A DNA stretch of 38,180 nucleotides from Methylococcaceae bacterium (GTDB lineage Bacteria > Pseudomonadota > Gammaproteobacteria > Methylococcales > Methylococcaceae). The DNA is taken from positions 1 through 38,180 of the forward strand of contig SCQD01000217.1 of assembly GCA_004299145.1 (NCBI GenBank). The letters are read 5' to 3'. Below, in pieces: positions 1 to 7,846 of this stretch (the first letter of the stretch is position 1; the number at the start of each line of letters is the position of its first letter). The notes beneath the pieces were generated by a model, which did not search any database, was not told where the DNA came from, and saw nothing but the letters and a program-made list of their open reading frames with translations. The position numbers were made by a program, and so were the translations under genes.

Positions 1-2
1 TT

Positions 3-48
3 ATGTTTTGTCTTCGCCTACGCTATCGCTCCGACTCCGACAAAACAT
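3..48. repeat. Inverted repeat at the left edge
   Basis: A perfect 10-bp inverted repeat (atgttttgtc at 3-12, gacaaaacat at 39-48) encloses a 26-nt spacer. The spacer contains the motif cgctatcgc, which recurs at 91-99 in the flanking GC-rich stretch. Both sit in a segment that abuts the broken ABC ATPase remnant, so this may be the end of a mobile or repeated element. The type of element is not recognised, and the left side may extend beyond the window. Confidence 0.4.
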
Positions 49-151
49 CCGGCCCTACGGCTACGCGGGGGTCGTCGTACACCGCTCCGCGCTATCGCGC
101 TTCGCTTCCTGTACTCCTTCGTTGCGGAGGGATTCTATTTGACCACGTTTC

Positions 152-271
152 GCCCAGCAGGCAGCAGGTGATGTTTCCGGAATAAAGCGTGAAGCCAACC
201 GCATCCAGCATCTTTCTGCCAGGAAAGCTGAATGACAGGTGTTCCACGGTGAGCATGGGGAGCAGCGCCAT
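152..271 (-). pseudogene. 5' remnant of an ABC transporter ATPase gene
   Basis: Reading leftward from an ATG at 271 (or 256), the frame encodes a typical ABC ATPase beginning: MLTVEHLSFSF, then PGRKMLDAVGFTLYSGNIT and CCLLG. This corresponds to the first two strands of the nucleotide-binding domain. The family continues with the Walker A loop (GPNGxGKT), but here the sequence changes to ETWSNR and runs to a TAG at 92-94 without any ATPase similarity. The break lies at about position 151, exactly where Walker A should start. The product would be a 55-60 residue peptide with no nucleotide-binding site. I infer truncation by insertion or deletion of the GC-rich repeat sequence on the left. Confidence 0.5.
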
Positions 272-296
272 TCCGGGCGGGGAGTATTGCGCTGCT

Positions 297-527
297 TCAA
301 GCCACCAGTGCGATTTCGCGGTGGCTGTCCGATGTTTCCAGAATCAGTCTGCCGCGGTCTTCGGCCAACTGGTAGTTGGCGTTGAGCAGTTCTATGCCAT
401 AGACGGTGCCGTCCGGCGCGACGTCTATGTTCATTTCATCACTGATTTTGATGGTCGTGACCGGGCCGCGCTTTTCATGGAAACGCAGGTATGCGACGTT
501 GTATTTCGGGTCGTAGCTCAGTTTCAT
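297..527 (-). CDS. DUF2283 family small protein
   Basis: This 76-residue protein begins MKLSYDPKYNVAYLRFHEK and contains the DUF2283 signature: an N-terminal strand pair with Y-x-x-x-x-x-AYLRF, then a MNIDVAPDGTVYGIELLNA strand. A good ribosome-binding site (GGAAGG, 5 nt spacer) supports the ATG at 527. It starts 12 nt after the stop of the DUF4258 gene and is read in the same direction, so the two are probably co-transcribed and translated together. DUF2283 and DUF4258 genes are often neighbours and the pair resembles a toxin-antitoxin module, with DUF2283 in the antitoxin position. That role is inferred from context, not shown here. Confidence 0.85.
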   Translation of the reverse strand: MKLSYDPKYNVAYLRFHEKRGPVTTIKISDEMNIDVAPDGTVYGIELLNANYQLAEDRGRLILETSDSHREIALVA

Positions 528-539
528 GTTTGCCTTCCG

Positions 540-788
540 TTAGAAGAATTTGACGATTACGGTAATGACCAGCCAGCTGCCTTCTTCCACGGCGTATGCC
601 TCGATTTGCTTGACGGCATAGTGTTTGCCGTTCCATTCCCCGTCGAAGTGAAAATTCCGGCGAAATCCGGTGCGTCCATGTTTGGCGGGAAAGTGTTCGC
701 CATCTTCCAGCGTCGCCCGTATTTCCTCTTCATTTGCGCCCCTTTCGGCAAGGCGTTCCAGGGCATGTGGGTGAAATCTGATTTCCAT
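540..788 (-). CDS. DUF4258 family protein, possible toxin partner
   Basis: The protein of 82 residues starts MEIRFHPHALERLAERG, a characteristic DUF4258 opening in which a His and an Arg-rich helix resemble RelE/BrnT-type small nucleases. The ATG at 788 is preferred over an upstream ATG because GGAG lies 5 nt before it and because homologues begin at this point. The C-terminal half (KHYAVKQIEAYAVEEGSWLVITVIVKFF) gives alternating strands, as expected for this small alpha/beta fold. The gene is followed after 12 nt by the DUF2283 gene. A toxin role is inference from family resemblance and gene order. Confidence 0.85.
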   Translation of the reverse strand: MEIRFHPHALERLAERGANEEEIRATLEDGEHFPAKHGRTGFRRNFHFDGEWNGKHYAVKQIEAYAVEEGSWLVITVIVKFF

Positions 789-946
789 TAGTCTCCATTG
801 TGTGTAACAGGTAACGGTAGCATCCTGATTTAACGCTTCCACAAAAGCTTTGCGGTCCATTGTAATCAAAACAGGTCAGAAGTGGGGGGGGCGTTGGAGT
901 GCGTCGTTATTGGCGGAGGTTTCGTATCAATTTTGATCCTTCCGCT

Positions 947-1147
947 TCAGCGCCGCCATTCCGCCACCAGGCGCCGGCAACCCGGGCGCCACTGGCAATC
1001 CTGTTCTTCACAGAAATAGCGCCAGTCGGTCTGGTAGCAGGGTTCGTCGCCCCGTATTTGCTGCATGGCGCGTATGGTTTCGCGGGATAGCGGCGATTCC
1101 TGGTAAGGGGCAGGAATACTCGGGTGAGTCTGGGCGTATTGGATCAT
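947..1147 (-). CDS. Small Cys-containing hypothetical protein
   Basis: A 66-residue protein begins MIQYAQTHPSIPAPYQESP and ends with a Cys-rich segment: C-Y-Q-T-D-W-R-Y-F-C, then C-Q-W-R-P-G-C and RRLVAEWRR. The four cysteines in a C-x8-C-x5-C-x5-C arrangement could bind a metal or form disulphides; no signal peptide is visible. The ATG at 1147 has GGGGA 6 nt upstream; a TTG at 1168 would add seven residues but has no ribosome-binding site. I do not recognise a named family. The ordered cysteines and the plausible start argue that it is real, but its function is unknown. Confidence 0.55.
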   Translation of the reverse strand: MIQYAQTHPSIPAPYQESPLSRETIRAMQQIRGDEPCYQTDWRYFCEEQDCQWRPGCRRLVAEWRR

Positions 1148-1193
1148 GGCTGTCCCCGCATAACTCAAGGATTTGGGTATGTTGAATAGGCCT

Positions 1194-1242
1194 CAAAAAA
1201 AAAACCGGCAACAGGCTGATGCGGGGGCAATGCCGTTGCCGG
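1194..1242 (-). terminator. Rho-independent terminator, leftward
   Basis: Read leftward, an 8-bp stem (1235-1242 with 1205-1212, CCGGCAAC/GTTGCCGG) is followed by a run of ten T residues (A run at 1195-1204). No protein gene is visible on this strand between here and 1758, so the transcript it ends is unknown. Confidence 0.65.
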
Positions 1243-1758
1243 TATGGTAGGTCGAGGTCATGCGGTATATGTCATGCACGCTTGGTGCCAAGCCATGCAA
1301 ACCCGGTTGTTTCAAGGCGCGACGCGCTGCGCCGGTGCCGCAAAACGGGATTGAGGCATGGGATTTGCCGCAAATCGCGGTATATGCCGCAGTTTTGGCT
1401 TTCGTTTTGCGAGATTGCCGCGCTGTGTCAAATCACGCGGCCGCTATGGCAAATGCCGTAATCTCTGTGGCTCAAACCGCCCGACGCTATGCGCATCGGC
1501 GCGGTCTTGCTGGTTGTTGTTTTGTGGGTGGTTGACGCGCTGCTGGTGGCGCGTCATGTAACACGTTGATATGTTGCGAAATTATTGAATATTTTCAGGT
1601 GGCGCCCGAAAGGGCGGGGCGCTGGGCGCGGTGGGCAAATAGCAGTGGCCTGTATTTTGCCTTTGCAACCGCTTGGCGGTTGAATTTATCGGAATTTGTT
1701 TCGTTAATCCGAAAATTAACCGCTGGAATCCAGCGACTACCCACTTTCGGAGTAATGA
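1243..1758. other. 516-nt non-coding stretch with several hairpins
   Basis: No convincing protein gene is seen on either strand. Hairpins are present at 1534-1555 (7-bp stem, gacgcgc/gcgcgtc), 1666-1682 (caaccgc/gcggttg, 3-nt loop) and 1721-1735 (cgctgg/ccagcg, 3-nt loop). The last two lie within 100 nt of the amidohydrolase start and could form part of its 5' leader. I do not recognise a known riboswitch. A leftward terminator at the left end of the stretch leaves room for an untranslated minus-strand RNA. Confidence 0.4.
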
Positions 1759-3042
1759 ATGAAAAGCAGCAAGCAGCGCGTTAATCTCATTTCTTTTGCC
1801 GTAATGGCGGCTTTATCGCAAAGCATGGCCGTGAACGCTTATGCGCACGGTGGCGAAGATCATACGACGGTGATCAGCAGCGAAGCTCCCAAGGCACCTG
1901 CTTGCCAGTTGCTGATGGCGGACCGGGTATTCGACGGCGAGCAACTGCTCACCGGCGCGGCGGTATTGATCAAGAAAGAAAAAGTCGCCAAGGTCGGTAG
2001 CCGGCACGATTTGCGCAAATCGTGTCCGAATAAGATCGACTTGGGCGATGCCACGATTTTGCCCGGCTTTATCGAATCGCATGCCCACATGATTTATCAA
2101 AGCGTGAATCAGGATGTGGTATTGAAGCACGGCATCACCACCGTGCGCGACGTCGGCGGCCCGTTGCTGCCTCCTACCGGCGGTCAAGGCACGGTGCGTT
2201 TGCTCAGCGCCGGTCCCATCATCCAGGCGCCTGACGGTTATCCGCTCAACATTTTCGGCGGCGGCAGCGGCTATGACAAAATCGGCATCAACGTTTCCAC
2301 GCCGAAAGAGGCGCAAAAAATCGTGCGGAATTTGGCCGATGGCGGCGCGGCCGTGATCAAGGTGGGCTTGGAAACCGGCGGTGAAGCCGGAGCGCCATGG
2401 ATGATGGATCACGGTCAGGGCATTCCGGCTGCGCCCTGGCCGCTGATGTCGTTGGATACGCTGACCGCCATCGTGACCGAGGCGCACGCGCTCAACAAAA
2501 AAGTCACCGCGCACATCGGCGAGAACGAAGGCGCCAAGCTGGCGCTGGCCGCCGGCGTCGATGAGTGGGCGCACGTGCCTTGTGCGGCCATCGATGACGA
2601 TCTGCTGCAACAGGCCGTCGATCAGGGCGTCAAGGTCGTGTCCACCATCGACACCCTGGCTTCATGCAGCGGCATTTATGCCAACACCATGAGCCTGGCC
2701 GCCAAAATGCGCGAGAGCAAAAGCGGATCGGAGTTTATCTACGGCTCGGAAATCGCCCACGACAATGTGCCCTGGGGCATCAACGGCGAAGAGCTGCATT
2801 TGATGCTGCACCTCACCAGCGGCGGCACGATTGATTTTCCCAAAGTGGTCGAGGTCATCAAGTCCGCGACTTCCACGGCCGGCAAAAACCTGGGGCTGGA
2901 GCCGCTGGGTACTTTGACGGCTGATGCGCCCGCCGACGTGATTGCGGTGCGCGGCAATGCCTTCGAGCGCTTCAAAATACTGGAGTATCCCGACCTGGTG
3001 ATTTCCGGCGGACGGACCATCGTCAACAACTTTGCCAAATAA
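1759..3042 (+). CDS. Exported amidohydrolase-family metal-dependent hydrolase
   Basis: The 427-residue protein has an N-terminal signal peptide of about 29 residues (basic start, hydrophobic core, AYA-H), so it probably acts in the periplasm. The amidohydrolase fold is clear: an ADRVFDG opening strand, the metal-binding H-x-H at 108-110 (FIESHAH), GITTVRDVGG at 125-134, Lys201 in AAVIKVG at the bridging-lysine position, His252 (AHIGE), His272 (EWAHV), and a C-terminal ADVIAVRG strand. The usual late Asp ligand would fall in the GSEIAHDNVPWG segment (329-340), where Glu331 or Asp335 could serve. This resembles the imidazolonepropionase/prolidase-like subgroup; the substrate cannot be told. GGAG lies 6 nt before the ATG. 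The gene converges on ubiH with a 12-nt gap. Confidence 0.85.
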   Translation: MKSSKQRVNLISFAVMAALSQSMAVNAYAHGGEDHTTVISSEAPKAPACQLLMADRVFDGEQLLTGAAVLIKKEKVAKVGSRHDLRKSCPNKIDLGDATILPGFIESHAHMIYQSVNQDVVLKHGITTVRDVGGPLLPPTGGQGTVRLLSAGPIIQAPDGYPLNIFGGGSGYDKIGINVSTPKEAQKIVRNLADGGAAVIKVGLETGGEAGAPWMMDHGQGIPAAPWPLMSLDTLTAIVTEAHALNKKVTAHIGENEGAKLALAAGVDEWAHVPCAAIDDDLLQQAVDQGVKVVSTIDTLASCSGIYANTMSLAAKMRESKSGSEFIYGSEIAHDNVPWGINGEELHLMLHLTSGGTIDFPKVVEVIKSATSTAGKNLGLEPLGTLTADAPADVIAVRGNAFERFKILEYPDLVISGGRTIVNNFAK

Positions 3043-3054
3043 CATCGGAAAACA

Positions 3055-4269
3055 TTACGGCCTGCGCTGCAACGGCAGCTGCGGCCTGCGCCACAGCCGT
3101 CCCATGGCTTGGCGCGCCAGGAAGTGCTTGGCCACAGGGATGTGATCCAGCAGCAGCATGCCGATGTTGCGCGCCACGGTTGCCACGGGCTGTTCGTTGG
3201 AAAACCATTTCACCATGCTGTCGGTGAAGCCGATGACGCGGTCATGATCTTTGCCCCTGTCGGCGGCATACTGTTGCAGCAACGCGGGCGAGCCGGCGTC
3301 ACCCTGTGCCGCGGCGAGCAATTCCGCCAGGCGCATGGCGTCGCGTAATCCCAGATTGAAGCCTTGACCGGCGATGGGGTGCAGTTGATGCGCGGCGTTG
3401 CCGATCAGCGCGGCGCGCGGCGCCGTCAACCGTTCTGCCCGTATCAAGCGCAAAGGGAAGGCCCGGCGCGGCGCGCACAGCGTCAGCCGGCCCAGCCAGT
3501 GACCGAATGCTTGCTGCAATTCTTCCGTAAAGCGGCTTTCCGATAATCCCAACAGCGTTTCGGCCTGCTCGGGCTTGCGCGTCCATACCAGAGCGCAGCA
3601 GCGCGCTTCGGTGGGCAGCATGGCCAGGGGGCCTTCCGGGGTGAATCGTTCGAAAGCCACGCCGCGTGGGTCGCGTTCGGGTTTGACCACGGTGGTGACG
3701 GCGACTTGGCCATAGTCGGTGACGGTTTCGCCGATTTCCAATAAACGCCGCACGCTGGACTCGCCGCCGTCGGCGCCGACCAGCAGCTTGGCGTTGACGT
3801 GGCATTCACTGTCGTCGGCTAGTCGCACGGTGATGCAGATATGTTCGGGGCCGGCTTTGGCGCCGATGACCCGCGCCGGCTGGATGCGCTGGATGGACAC
3901 GCCGTCCATGGCCGCCATGGCTTGCCGTTCCAGTTCGCGGGCGGCAATGACGTAACCCAGCGCGTGCACTTTTTCCTGTTTGGCGCTGATGCGTGTTTTG
4001 CCGAAGTGCCCCCGGTCGGACACGTGAATGTCGTGTATCGGCGCCGCTTTATCGCGCGCTCCGGCCCATAGTCCCAGGCCGTCCAGCAGTTCCACCGTGC
4101 CCAGCGCCAGGGCCAGCGCGCGGTCACCGGCACCGGATGCCAGGCGCGCCTGGTCCGTTACGGCTTCGATGACGATCACCCGCAGCGGCGTATGGCGCAA
4201 TGCCAGCGCCAGCGTAGCTCCCGCCAAACCGCCGCCGACAATGGCGACATCACAATCTAACGTGGTCAT
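3055..4269 (-). CDS. ubiH: UbiH-type FAD-dependent ubiquinone-biosynthesis monooxygenase
   Basis: The product is a 404-residue flavoprotein hydroxylase of the UbiH/UbiF/COQ6 family, which uses FAD and NAD(P)H with O2 to hydroxylate the aromatic ring of ubiquinone precursors. It shows the Rossmann FAD motif VAIVGGGLAGATLAL near residue 9, the GADGGESSVRR motif (DG fingerprint) near 166-176, and the family signature GNAAHQLHPIAGQGFNLGLRDA with the GD-like FAD-ribityl motif. Length matches UbiH (about 390-400 residues). The assignment to UbiH rather than UbiF or UbiI rests on overall resemblance and is less certain than the family. It is the last gene in a leftward run, 36 nt after the DUF3782-type gene. 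Confidence 0.87.
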   Translation of the reverse strand: MTTLDCDVAIVGGGLAGATLALALRHTPLRVIVIEAVTDQARLASGAGDRALALALGTVELLDGLGLWAGARDKAAPIHDIHVSDRGHFGKTRISAKQEKVHALGYVIAARELERQAMAAMDGVSIQRIQPARVIGAKAGPEHICITVRLADDSECHVNAKLLVGADGGESSVRRLLEIGETVTDYGQVAVTTVVKPERDPRGVAFERFTPEGPLAMLPTEARCCALVWTRKPEQAETLLGLSESRFTEELQQAFGHWLGRLTLCAPRRAFPLRLIRAERLTAPRAALIGNAAHQLHPIAGQGFNLGLRDAMRLAELLAAAQGDAGSPALLQQYAADRGKDHDRVIGFTDSMVKWFSNEQPVATVARNIGMLLLDHIPVAKHFLARQAMGRLWRRPQLPLQRRP

Positions 4270-4305
4270 CGATTTTATTTTTCCTGGTAATGAAGCGTTG
4301 GTGTT

Positions 4306-5214
4306 TTAGATTTTTTTGACGTCCACGGAGTCGCCGTACATTTCGATGCCCAAGCGTTCGCCTTCCCGGCGGGCACGGTCGTCTATCATGGGTGAAATGG
4401 CGAGCAGCCGATCAGCTTTGCGCCCCTGGAGCTGTTCATAGAACAAAGCTTTGCGGTGAAAAGTGAGCAGGTCCGATTTGCTGAGCGAGGATTTCAATTC
4501 GCACACGATGAGCAATCCATTTTTTATGATGACATCGATTTCCACTTGGTCGGGTTTGCCAAATACCATGCCGTCGCTGTCCCACTCGGTGACATTGACC
4601 ACCTCGGCGTTGAAGCTTTTTTCCAAAATCGCCGCCAGCGCATCGCGAAATGCCGTTTCCGATTTGATGCCCCAGCGTGCGCCCAAAGCACCGATGGAAC
4701 GGTCGATTCTGGATTCGAGCGCTTGGTTCATGCGCTTAAGTTCTTCCTGATTGGCCCACCAGCGCTGTTCCTGGGCTTCCCATTTCTGCCGGTTTTCCTC
4801 GTGCATCCGTGCCAGTTCGGCCTGATGGGCCTTCCATTTCTCTTCGTTGGCCTTCCATTTCTGCATATCCTCCTCGTGCATCCGTGCCAGTTCGGCCTGA
4901 TTGGTATCCCATTTCTGTTTTTGCTCTTCGCGCATCCGCGCCAGTTCGGCCTGATTGGTATCCCATTTCTGTTTTTGCTCTTCGCGTATCCGCGCCAATT
5001 CGGCCTGGTTGGCCTCCCATTTTTGTTCTTGAACTTCGCGCTGGCGGATTATTTCCGCCAGCATTTTTTCAAAGCGATCCTCGGTTTGCCGTTTGCCGGC
5101 AAACTGATCGCGGGAATAACGCAAAATATTTTCCCGTATCTCGGCGTCGTCCCGCATGAGCGCAGGCAGTTCATGCTTGATCAAGTGCCGTAGTTCTTCA
5201 CGCGTTGCCGCCAT
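4306..5214 (-). CDS. DUF3782-type PD-(D/E)XK nuclease-like protein with coiled-coil repeats
   Basis: The 302-residue protein has three parts. Residues 1-60 form a helical start (REELRHLIKHELPALM). Residues 62-160 are about five near-identical ~18-residue units built on QKWDTNQAELARMREE, very rich in Glu, Gln, Lys and Arg, predicted to be a long coiled coil. Residues 178-302 hold GARWGIKSETAFRDAL and the nuclease-like core E225-x-D227 (VEIDVIIKNG) and E239-L-K241 (VCELKSS), which fits the PD-(D/E)XK pattern. DUF3782 is the closest family I can name. GAGGAG 8 nt before the ATG supports the start. It lies 21 nt after the DUF2242 gene. Catalytic activity is inferred from the motif only. Confidence 0.8.
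   Translation of the reverse strand: MAATREELRHLIKHELPALMRDDAEIRENILRYSRDQFAGKRQTEDRFEKMLAEIIRQREVQEQKWEANQAELARIREEQKQKWDTNQAELARMREEQKQKWDTNQAELARMHEEDMQKWKANEEKWKAHQAELARMHEENRQKWEAQEQRWWANQEELKRMNQALESRIDRSIGALGARWGIKSETAFRDALAAILEKSFNAEVVNVTEWDSDGMVFGKPDQVEIDVIIKNGLLIVCELKSSLSKSDLLTFHRKALFYEQLQGRKADRLLAISPMIDDRARREGERLGIEMYGDSVDVKKI
4790..5030 (-). repeat. Tandem ~54-bp repeats in the coiled coil of the DUF3782-type gene
   Basis: Direct repeats of 54 bp encode the unit QKWDTNQAELARMREE. Two central copies are nearly identical at DNA level and the outer ones diverge; one unit carries a short insertion (KANEEKW). Copy number could change without disturbing the frame. Confidence 0.8.
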
Positions 5215-5235
5215 GGTGGGTGCTCCTCAATGGCA

Positions 5236-6015
5236 TTAAATCGGCGGTAAATCATCGCCGGATGCGGGTGGCTGACGCGCCGGCGTGCTCTCGGGTCTGA
5301 CAGGTTCTTCTGGTCTGGCCGGCGGCGCGGCGGCAGCGTCTTGATCGGTGACGGCAGGCGTCAGGGGCTGGGTATCGGTGGGTTCGCCGGCGCGCTTTAC
5401 CTCGATGGCTGGAGCTTCGCTGGTGTATGGCGCGCCGCCGCCGGTCCGGTCCAGGCCTTCCTGCTCGATGGAGGCTTTTGCATCGGGGATGGCGTTTTCT
5501 ATGGCGGCAAAAAAGCGCTCGTAAAAAACTTTGTCCGTGACGGTTTCGCCCAGTTTTTTCGCGCTGGTTTGCTCGTGGCCGATGGGCACGGGCAGCATGG
5601 CGCCGAATCCGGCGAAAGAGCCGCCAAGGTCCGCCGTTCTGATGCTTTCGGAGCTTTTGATGTGCGTTTCCCTGGCGATGATGTTGATCGTCGATTTGGA
5701 TTTGTCGCAGGCCTGCCGGGAAACCTGAATGTCCAGTTTGGCGCTGGTGTCGTCGTTGACCTGCCATTCCCTGGAGGCTTCCAGCATGCTGTCCTTATTA
5801 TCGTCGCTGTCTATGCGAAAGCCTTGCTGCCTGAGCGCATTGCGCGCCGCGCGAAATACCGTATGGCAGTTTTCGTTGAAAACGTGGGTAAAAACCGTTT
5901 CCATGCCCGGCTTGAAAGCGTCTTCATAAACCCGTTTGCCGCAGGCGGCCAGCGTCAACGCCGTCAGCAACACGCCCAGCAACGCTGTTTTTCCGCAAAA
6001 CCTGATGTTCGACAT
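5236..6015 (-). CDS. DUF2242 family lipoprotein
   Basis: The 259-residue product carries a lipoprotein signal peptide ending in the lipobox LTLAAC-G, with Cys25 as the acylation site, so it should be anchored in the envelope. Residues 40-175 fit DUF2242: a THVFNENCHTVFRAARNALRQQGF helix, a DSMLEASREWQ strand, an INIIARETHIKSS strand and a C-terminal VTDKVFYERFFAAIE helix. The last 80 residues are a Pro/Ala/Glu-rich, probably disordered tail. GGGGAG 8 nt before the ATG supports the start. It is followed 21 nt later by the DUF3782-type gene. Its molecular role is unknown. Confidence 0.8.
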   Translation of the reverse strand: MSNIRFCGKTALLGVLLTALTLAACGKRVYEDAFKPGMETVFTHVFNENCHTVFRAARNALRQQGFRIDSDDNKDSMLEASREWQVNDDTSAKLDIQVSRQACDKSKSTINIIARETHIKSSESIRTADLGGSFAGFGAMLPVPIGHEQTSAKKLGETVTDKVFYERFFAAIENAIPDAKASIEQEGLDRTGGGAPYTSEAPAIEVKRAGEPTDTQPLTPAVTDQDAAAAPPARPEEPVRPESTPARQPPASGDDLPPI

Positions 6016-6060
6016 TCGCTTGACTCCCCGATGTGTTGGATGCTGAAGGGTATTTATTGC

Positions 6061-6648
6061 TCATCGTTTTGAGCGGGGTTTCGCTTTGCCTGCCGAAGGT
6101 TTTTCGGCTTCGCCGGCTGATACCCGTTTCAGCGTAATGACCATGGTTTCCGAGTTGCTGGTGTACTTTTCCACCAGCAGCGCCACGTTGCAGCCGCCTT
6201 TCCAGGTTACGATCTGGTTTTCGAACTGCATATACATGTTTTCCACGGGCTGTTTGTCCACGCGGTTCGGCGCCTGGTATTTCTGGGTAAAAATCTCGAT
6301 GACTTTGTCGAATGCATCATTGGTCAAACGGATTTGCAGGGCGGTCAGGCTGTCGTTGCTGAAATCGAAGCGGTAACCGCCTGTTTCGAAGCCCGCAACG
6401 TTCAATTCTTTGACGCCCTTGCCTTCCAGCGTGCAAACCTTGAGGCCGGCATCGGACTCCTCGCATTTCAAGTCGGGGAACAGGCGGTGCATGACCAGTT
6501 CACTCATGCCCAGGCTCATGCCTTTCAGGCTCAGCAAACGCGATTCATCGGCGTGGGGAGAGTTGGCAAATCCAAACAGCAGTAGACACAACGCATATTT
6601 GCCGAAATATTTATTCAAGGCAGAATCGAAGCGGTGCAGGTTTTTCAT
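6061..6648 (-). CDS. Hypothetical exported protein
   Basis: From the ATG at 6648 the product is 195 residues. The N-terminus (MKNLHRFDSALNKYFGKYA, then LCLLLFGFANSPHADE) looks like a signal peptide cleaved near residue 33. The mature part has two cysteines close together (LKCEESDAGLKVCTLEG), likely a disulphide, and alternating strands ending in a basic tail (KPSAGKAKPRSKR). No clear ribosome-binding site precedes the start. Longer reading frames in the same phase would run into the end of mtdA and are less likely. I do not recognise the family. It lies 124 nt downstream of mtdA on the same strand. Confidence 0.65.
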   Translation of the reverse strand: MKNLHRFDSALNKYFGKYALCLLLFGFANSPHADESRLLSLKGMSLGMSELVMHRLFPDLKCEESDAGLKVCTLEGKGVKELNVAGFETGGYRFDFSNDSLTALQIRLTNDAFDKVIEIFTQKYQAPNRVDKQPVENMYMQFENQIVTWKGGCNVALLVEKYTSNSETMVITLKRVSAGEAEKPSAGKAKPRSKR

Positions 6649-6772
6649 GAGATTATTTTTCTGTGTTGTTGATTCGAAAGAAAAAGCTAGACCGCAGCCT
6701 TCACATCCTTGTGCCTGGGTTCCGCCAATCCATGGCGGAACGACGTTGTTGGTGGAATCCGACAAAGTAGAA

Positions 6773-7633
6773 CTAAGCCATGAGCTTGGCCAGGGCAAAA
6801 ACTTCTTCGGCGTCGAGTATCTGATCGTTGGCTTCGAACAGTTTTTCGATGCAGGCGCGGTGCACGGCCAGCTTGAACGCACCGAAACCAATAGCGCCCC
6901 AGCAAACTTTTCCGTGGCGCAGCACACCCTTATCGTACATCTCCATGCCGAGTATGCCCAGCGGCGGCGTGGTATTGGCGTCGGCCAGCATTTCCAGGCC
7001 GGCCAGGTTTTGCCAGTGATGCTCTTCCAGCAGCGTTACGCCGGTGGCGCCGGTAGCCACCACGATCTGCGCATCGGCAATGGCTTGGGCGCGGTCATCG
7101 CTGGTCACCGCTACAACAGGCGTCAGCTCGACGCCGAAGCGGGTGCGCATGGCCTCGCAAGCTTCCTCGGCGTGGGCCATTTTTCGCGAGGTAATCACGA
7201 CTTCCCGCGCGCCTTCCTTGATCAGCATCACCGCCGCACGCTGGCCCACCGGTCCGGTGCCGCCCAGCACCACGGCTTTTTTGCCGGCGAGCGTACCGCT
7301 GGCCGCCAATTTGGCGACGATGGCGGCGGCCGTGGTATTGCCGCCGTTGCTGTCCAGCATGACGGACACGCGAAAATCACCGAAAAAGCGCCGGCGTATG
7401 GCTTGCAGCAGGTTTTGGCCGGCTTCCAGATTGCCGCCGCCGACAAACAGCGCGGTAAATTTTTTCTGTTTGGGCGGGCGGGTAAAAATAGCGCCTTCCA
7501 CCATGGCGCCGACGTTGTCCGGCGTCACGCCGGCGTAAGTCATTACCTGATCGGCGCCGCCGTCATAGGCAACCACGGTGTCAAAAACCGAGGCAAACGC
7601 ATCGGTGTCGAATTGGAATAAAAGTTTTTTCAT
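6773..7633 (-). CDS. mtdA: NADP-dependent methylene-tetrahydromethanopterin/methylene-tetrahydrofolate dehydrogenase MtdA
   Basis: The 286-residue product matches MtdA from its first residues (KKLLFQFDTDAFASVFD, DGGADQV, GVTPDNVGA) through VSVMLDSNGGNTTAAA, the dinucleotide-binding VVLGGTGPVGQRAA loop, and the C-terminal FGAFKLAVHRACIEKLFE, where MtdB proteins differ. MtdA oxidises methylene-H4MPT or methylene-H4F with NADP+, linking formaldehyde oxidation and C1 assimilation in the cytoplasm. Length equals the family norm (about 288). The gene stands apart from the two MtdB-type genes 21 kb away. A weak GGAC precedes the ATG. The identity of the family is secure; cofactor preference is taken from known MtdA enzymes. 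Confidence 0.93.
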   Translation of the reverse strand: MKKLLFQFDTDAFASVFDTVVAYDGGADQVMTYAGVTPDNVGAMVEGAIFTRPPKQKKFTALFVGGGNLEAGQNLLQAIRRRFFGDFRVSVMLDSNGGNTTAAAIVAKLAASGTLAGKKAVVLGGTGPVGQRAAVMLIKEGAREVVITSRKMAHAEEACEAMRTRFGVELTPVVAVTSDDRAQAIADAQIVVATGATGVTLLEEHHWQNLAGLEMLADANTTPPLGILGMEMYDKGVLRHGKVCWGAIGFGAFKLAVHRACIEKLFEANDQILDAEEVFALAKLMA

Positions 7634-7764
7634 GAAAGGTCCATATCAAAATGTAGGGGAGGTTGTAGGGCTTCAATACTTCGCATGGCACGATGACGGT
7701 AATTGATACGAGTGACCACGGCTATACCAAAGGAATCATGCATTATCCGCTCTACACCCTATAG

Positions 7765-7796
7765 AAAAACACGGGCCGGCATAAAGCCGGCCCGTG
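7765..7796 (-). terminator. Rho-independent terminator of the ComEA-like gene
   Basis: An 11-bp perfect GC-rich stem (cacgggccggc at 7770-7780 with 7786-7796, loop ataaa) is followed leftward by five T residues (A run at 7765-7769). It lies about 50 nt past the stop of the ComEA-like gene. Confidence 0.85.
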
Positions 7797-7846
7797 GTCG
7801 CCGTTTCCATCATTTTTTTAAAATAAACCAGATCAGCCAGTGTTCA

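Noticed and set aside
6649-6927. N-terminal extension of the exported protein at 6061-6648
   Set aside because: The extra residues overlap the 3' end of mtdA and would place the signal peptide in the middle of the protein.
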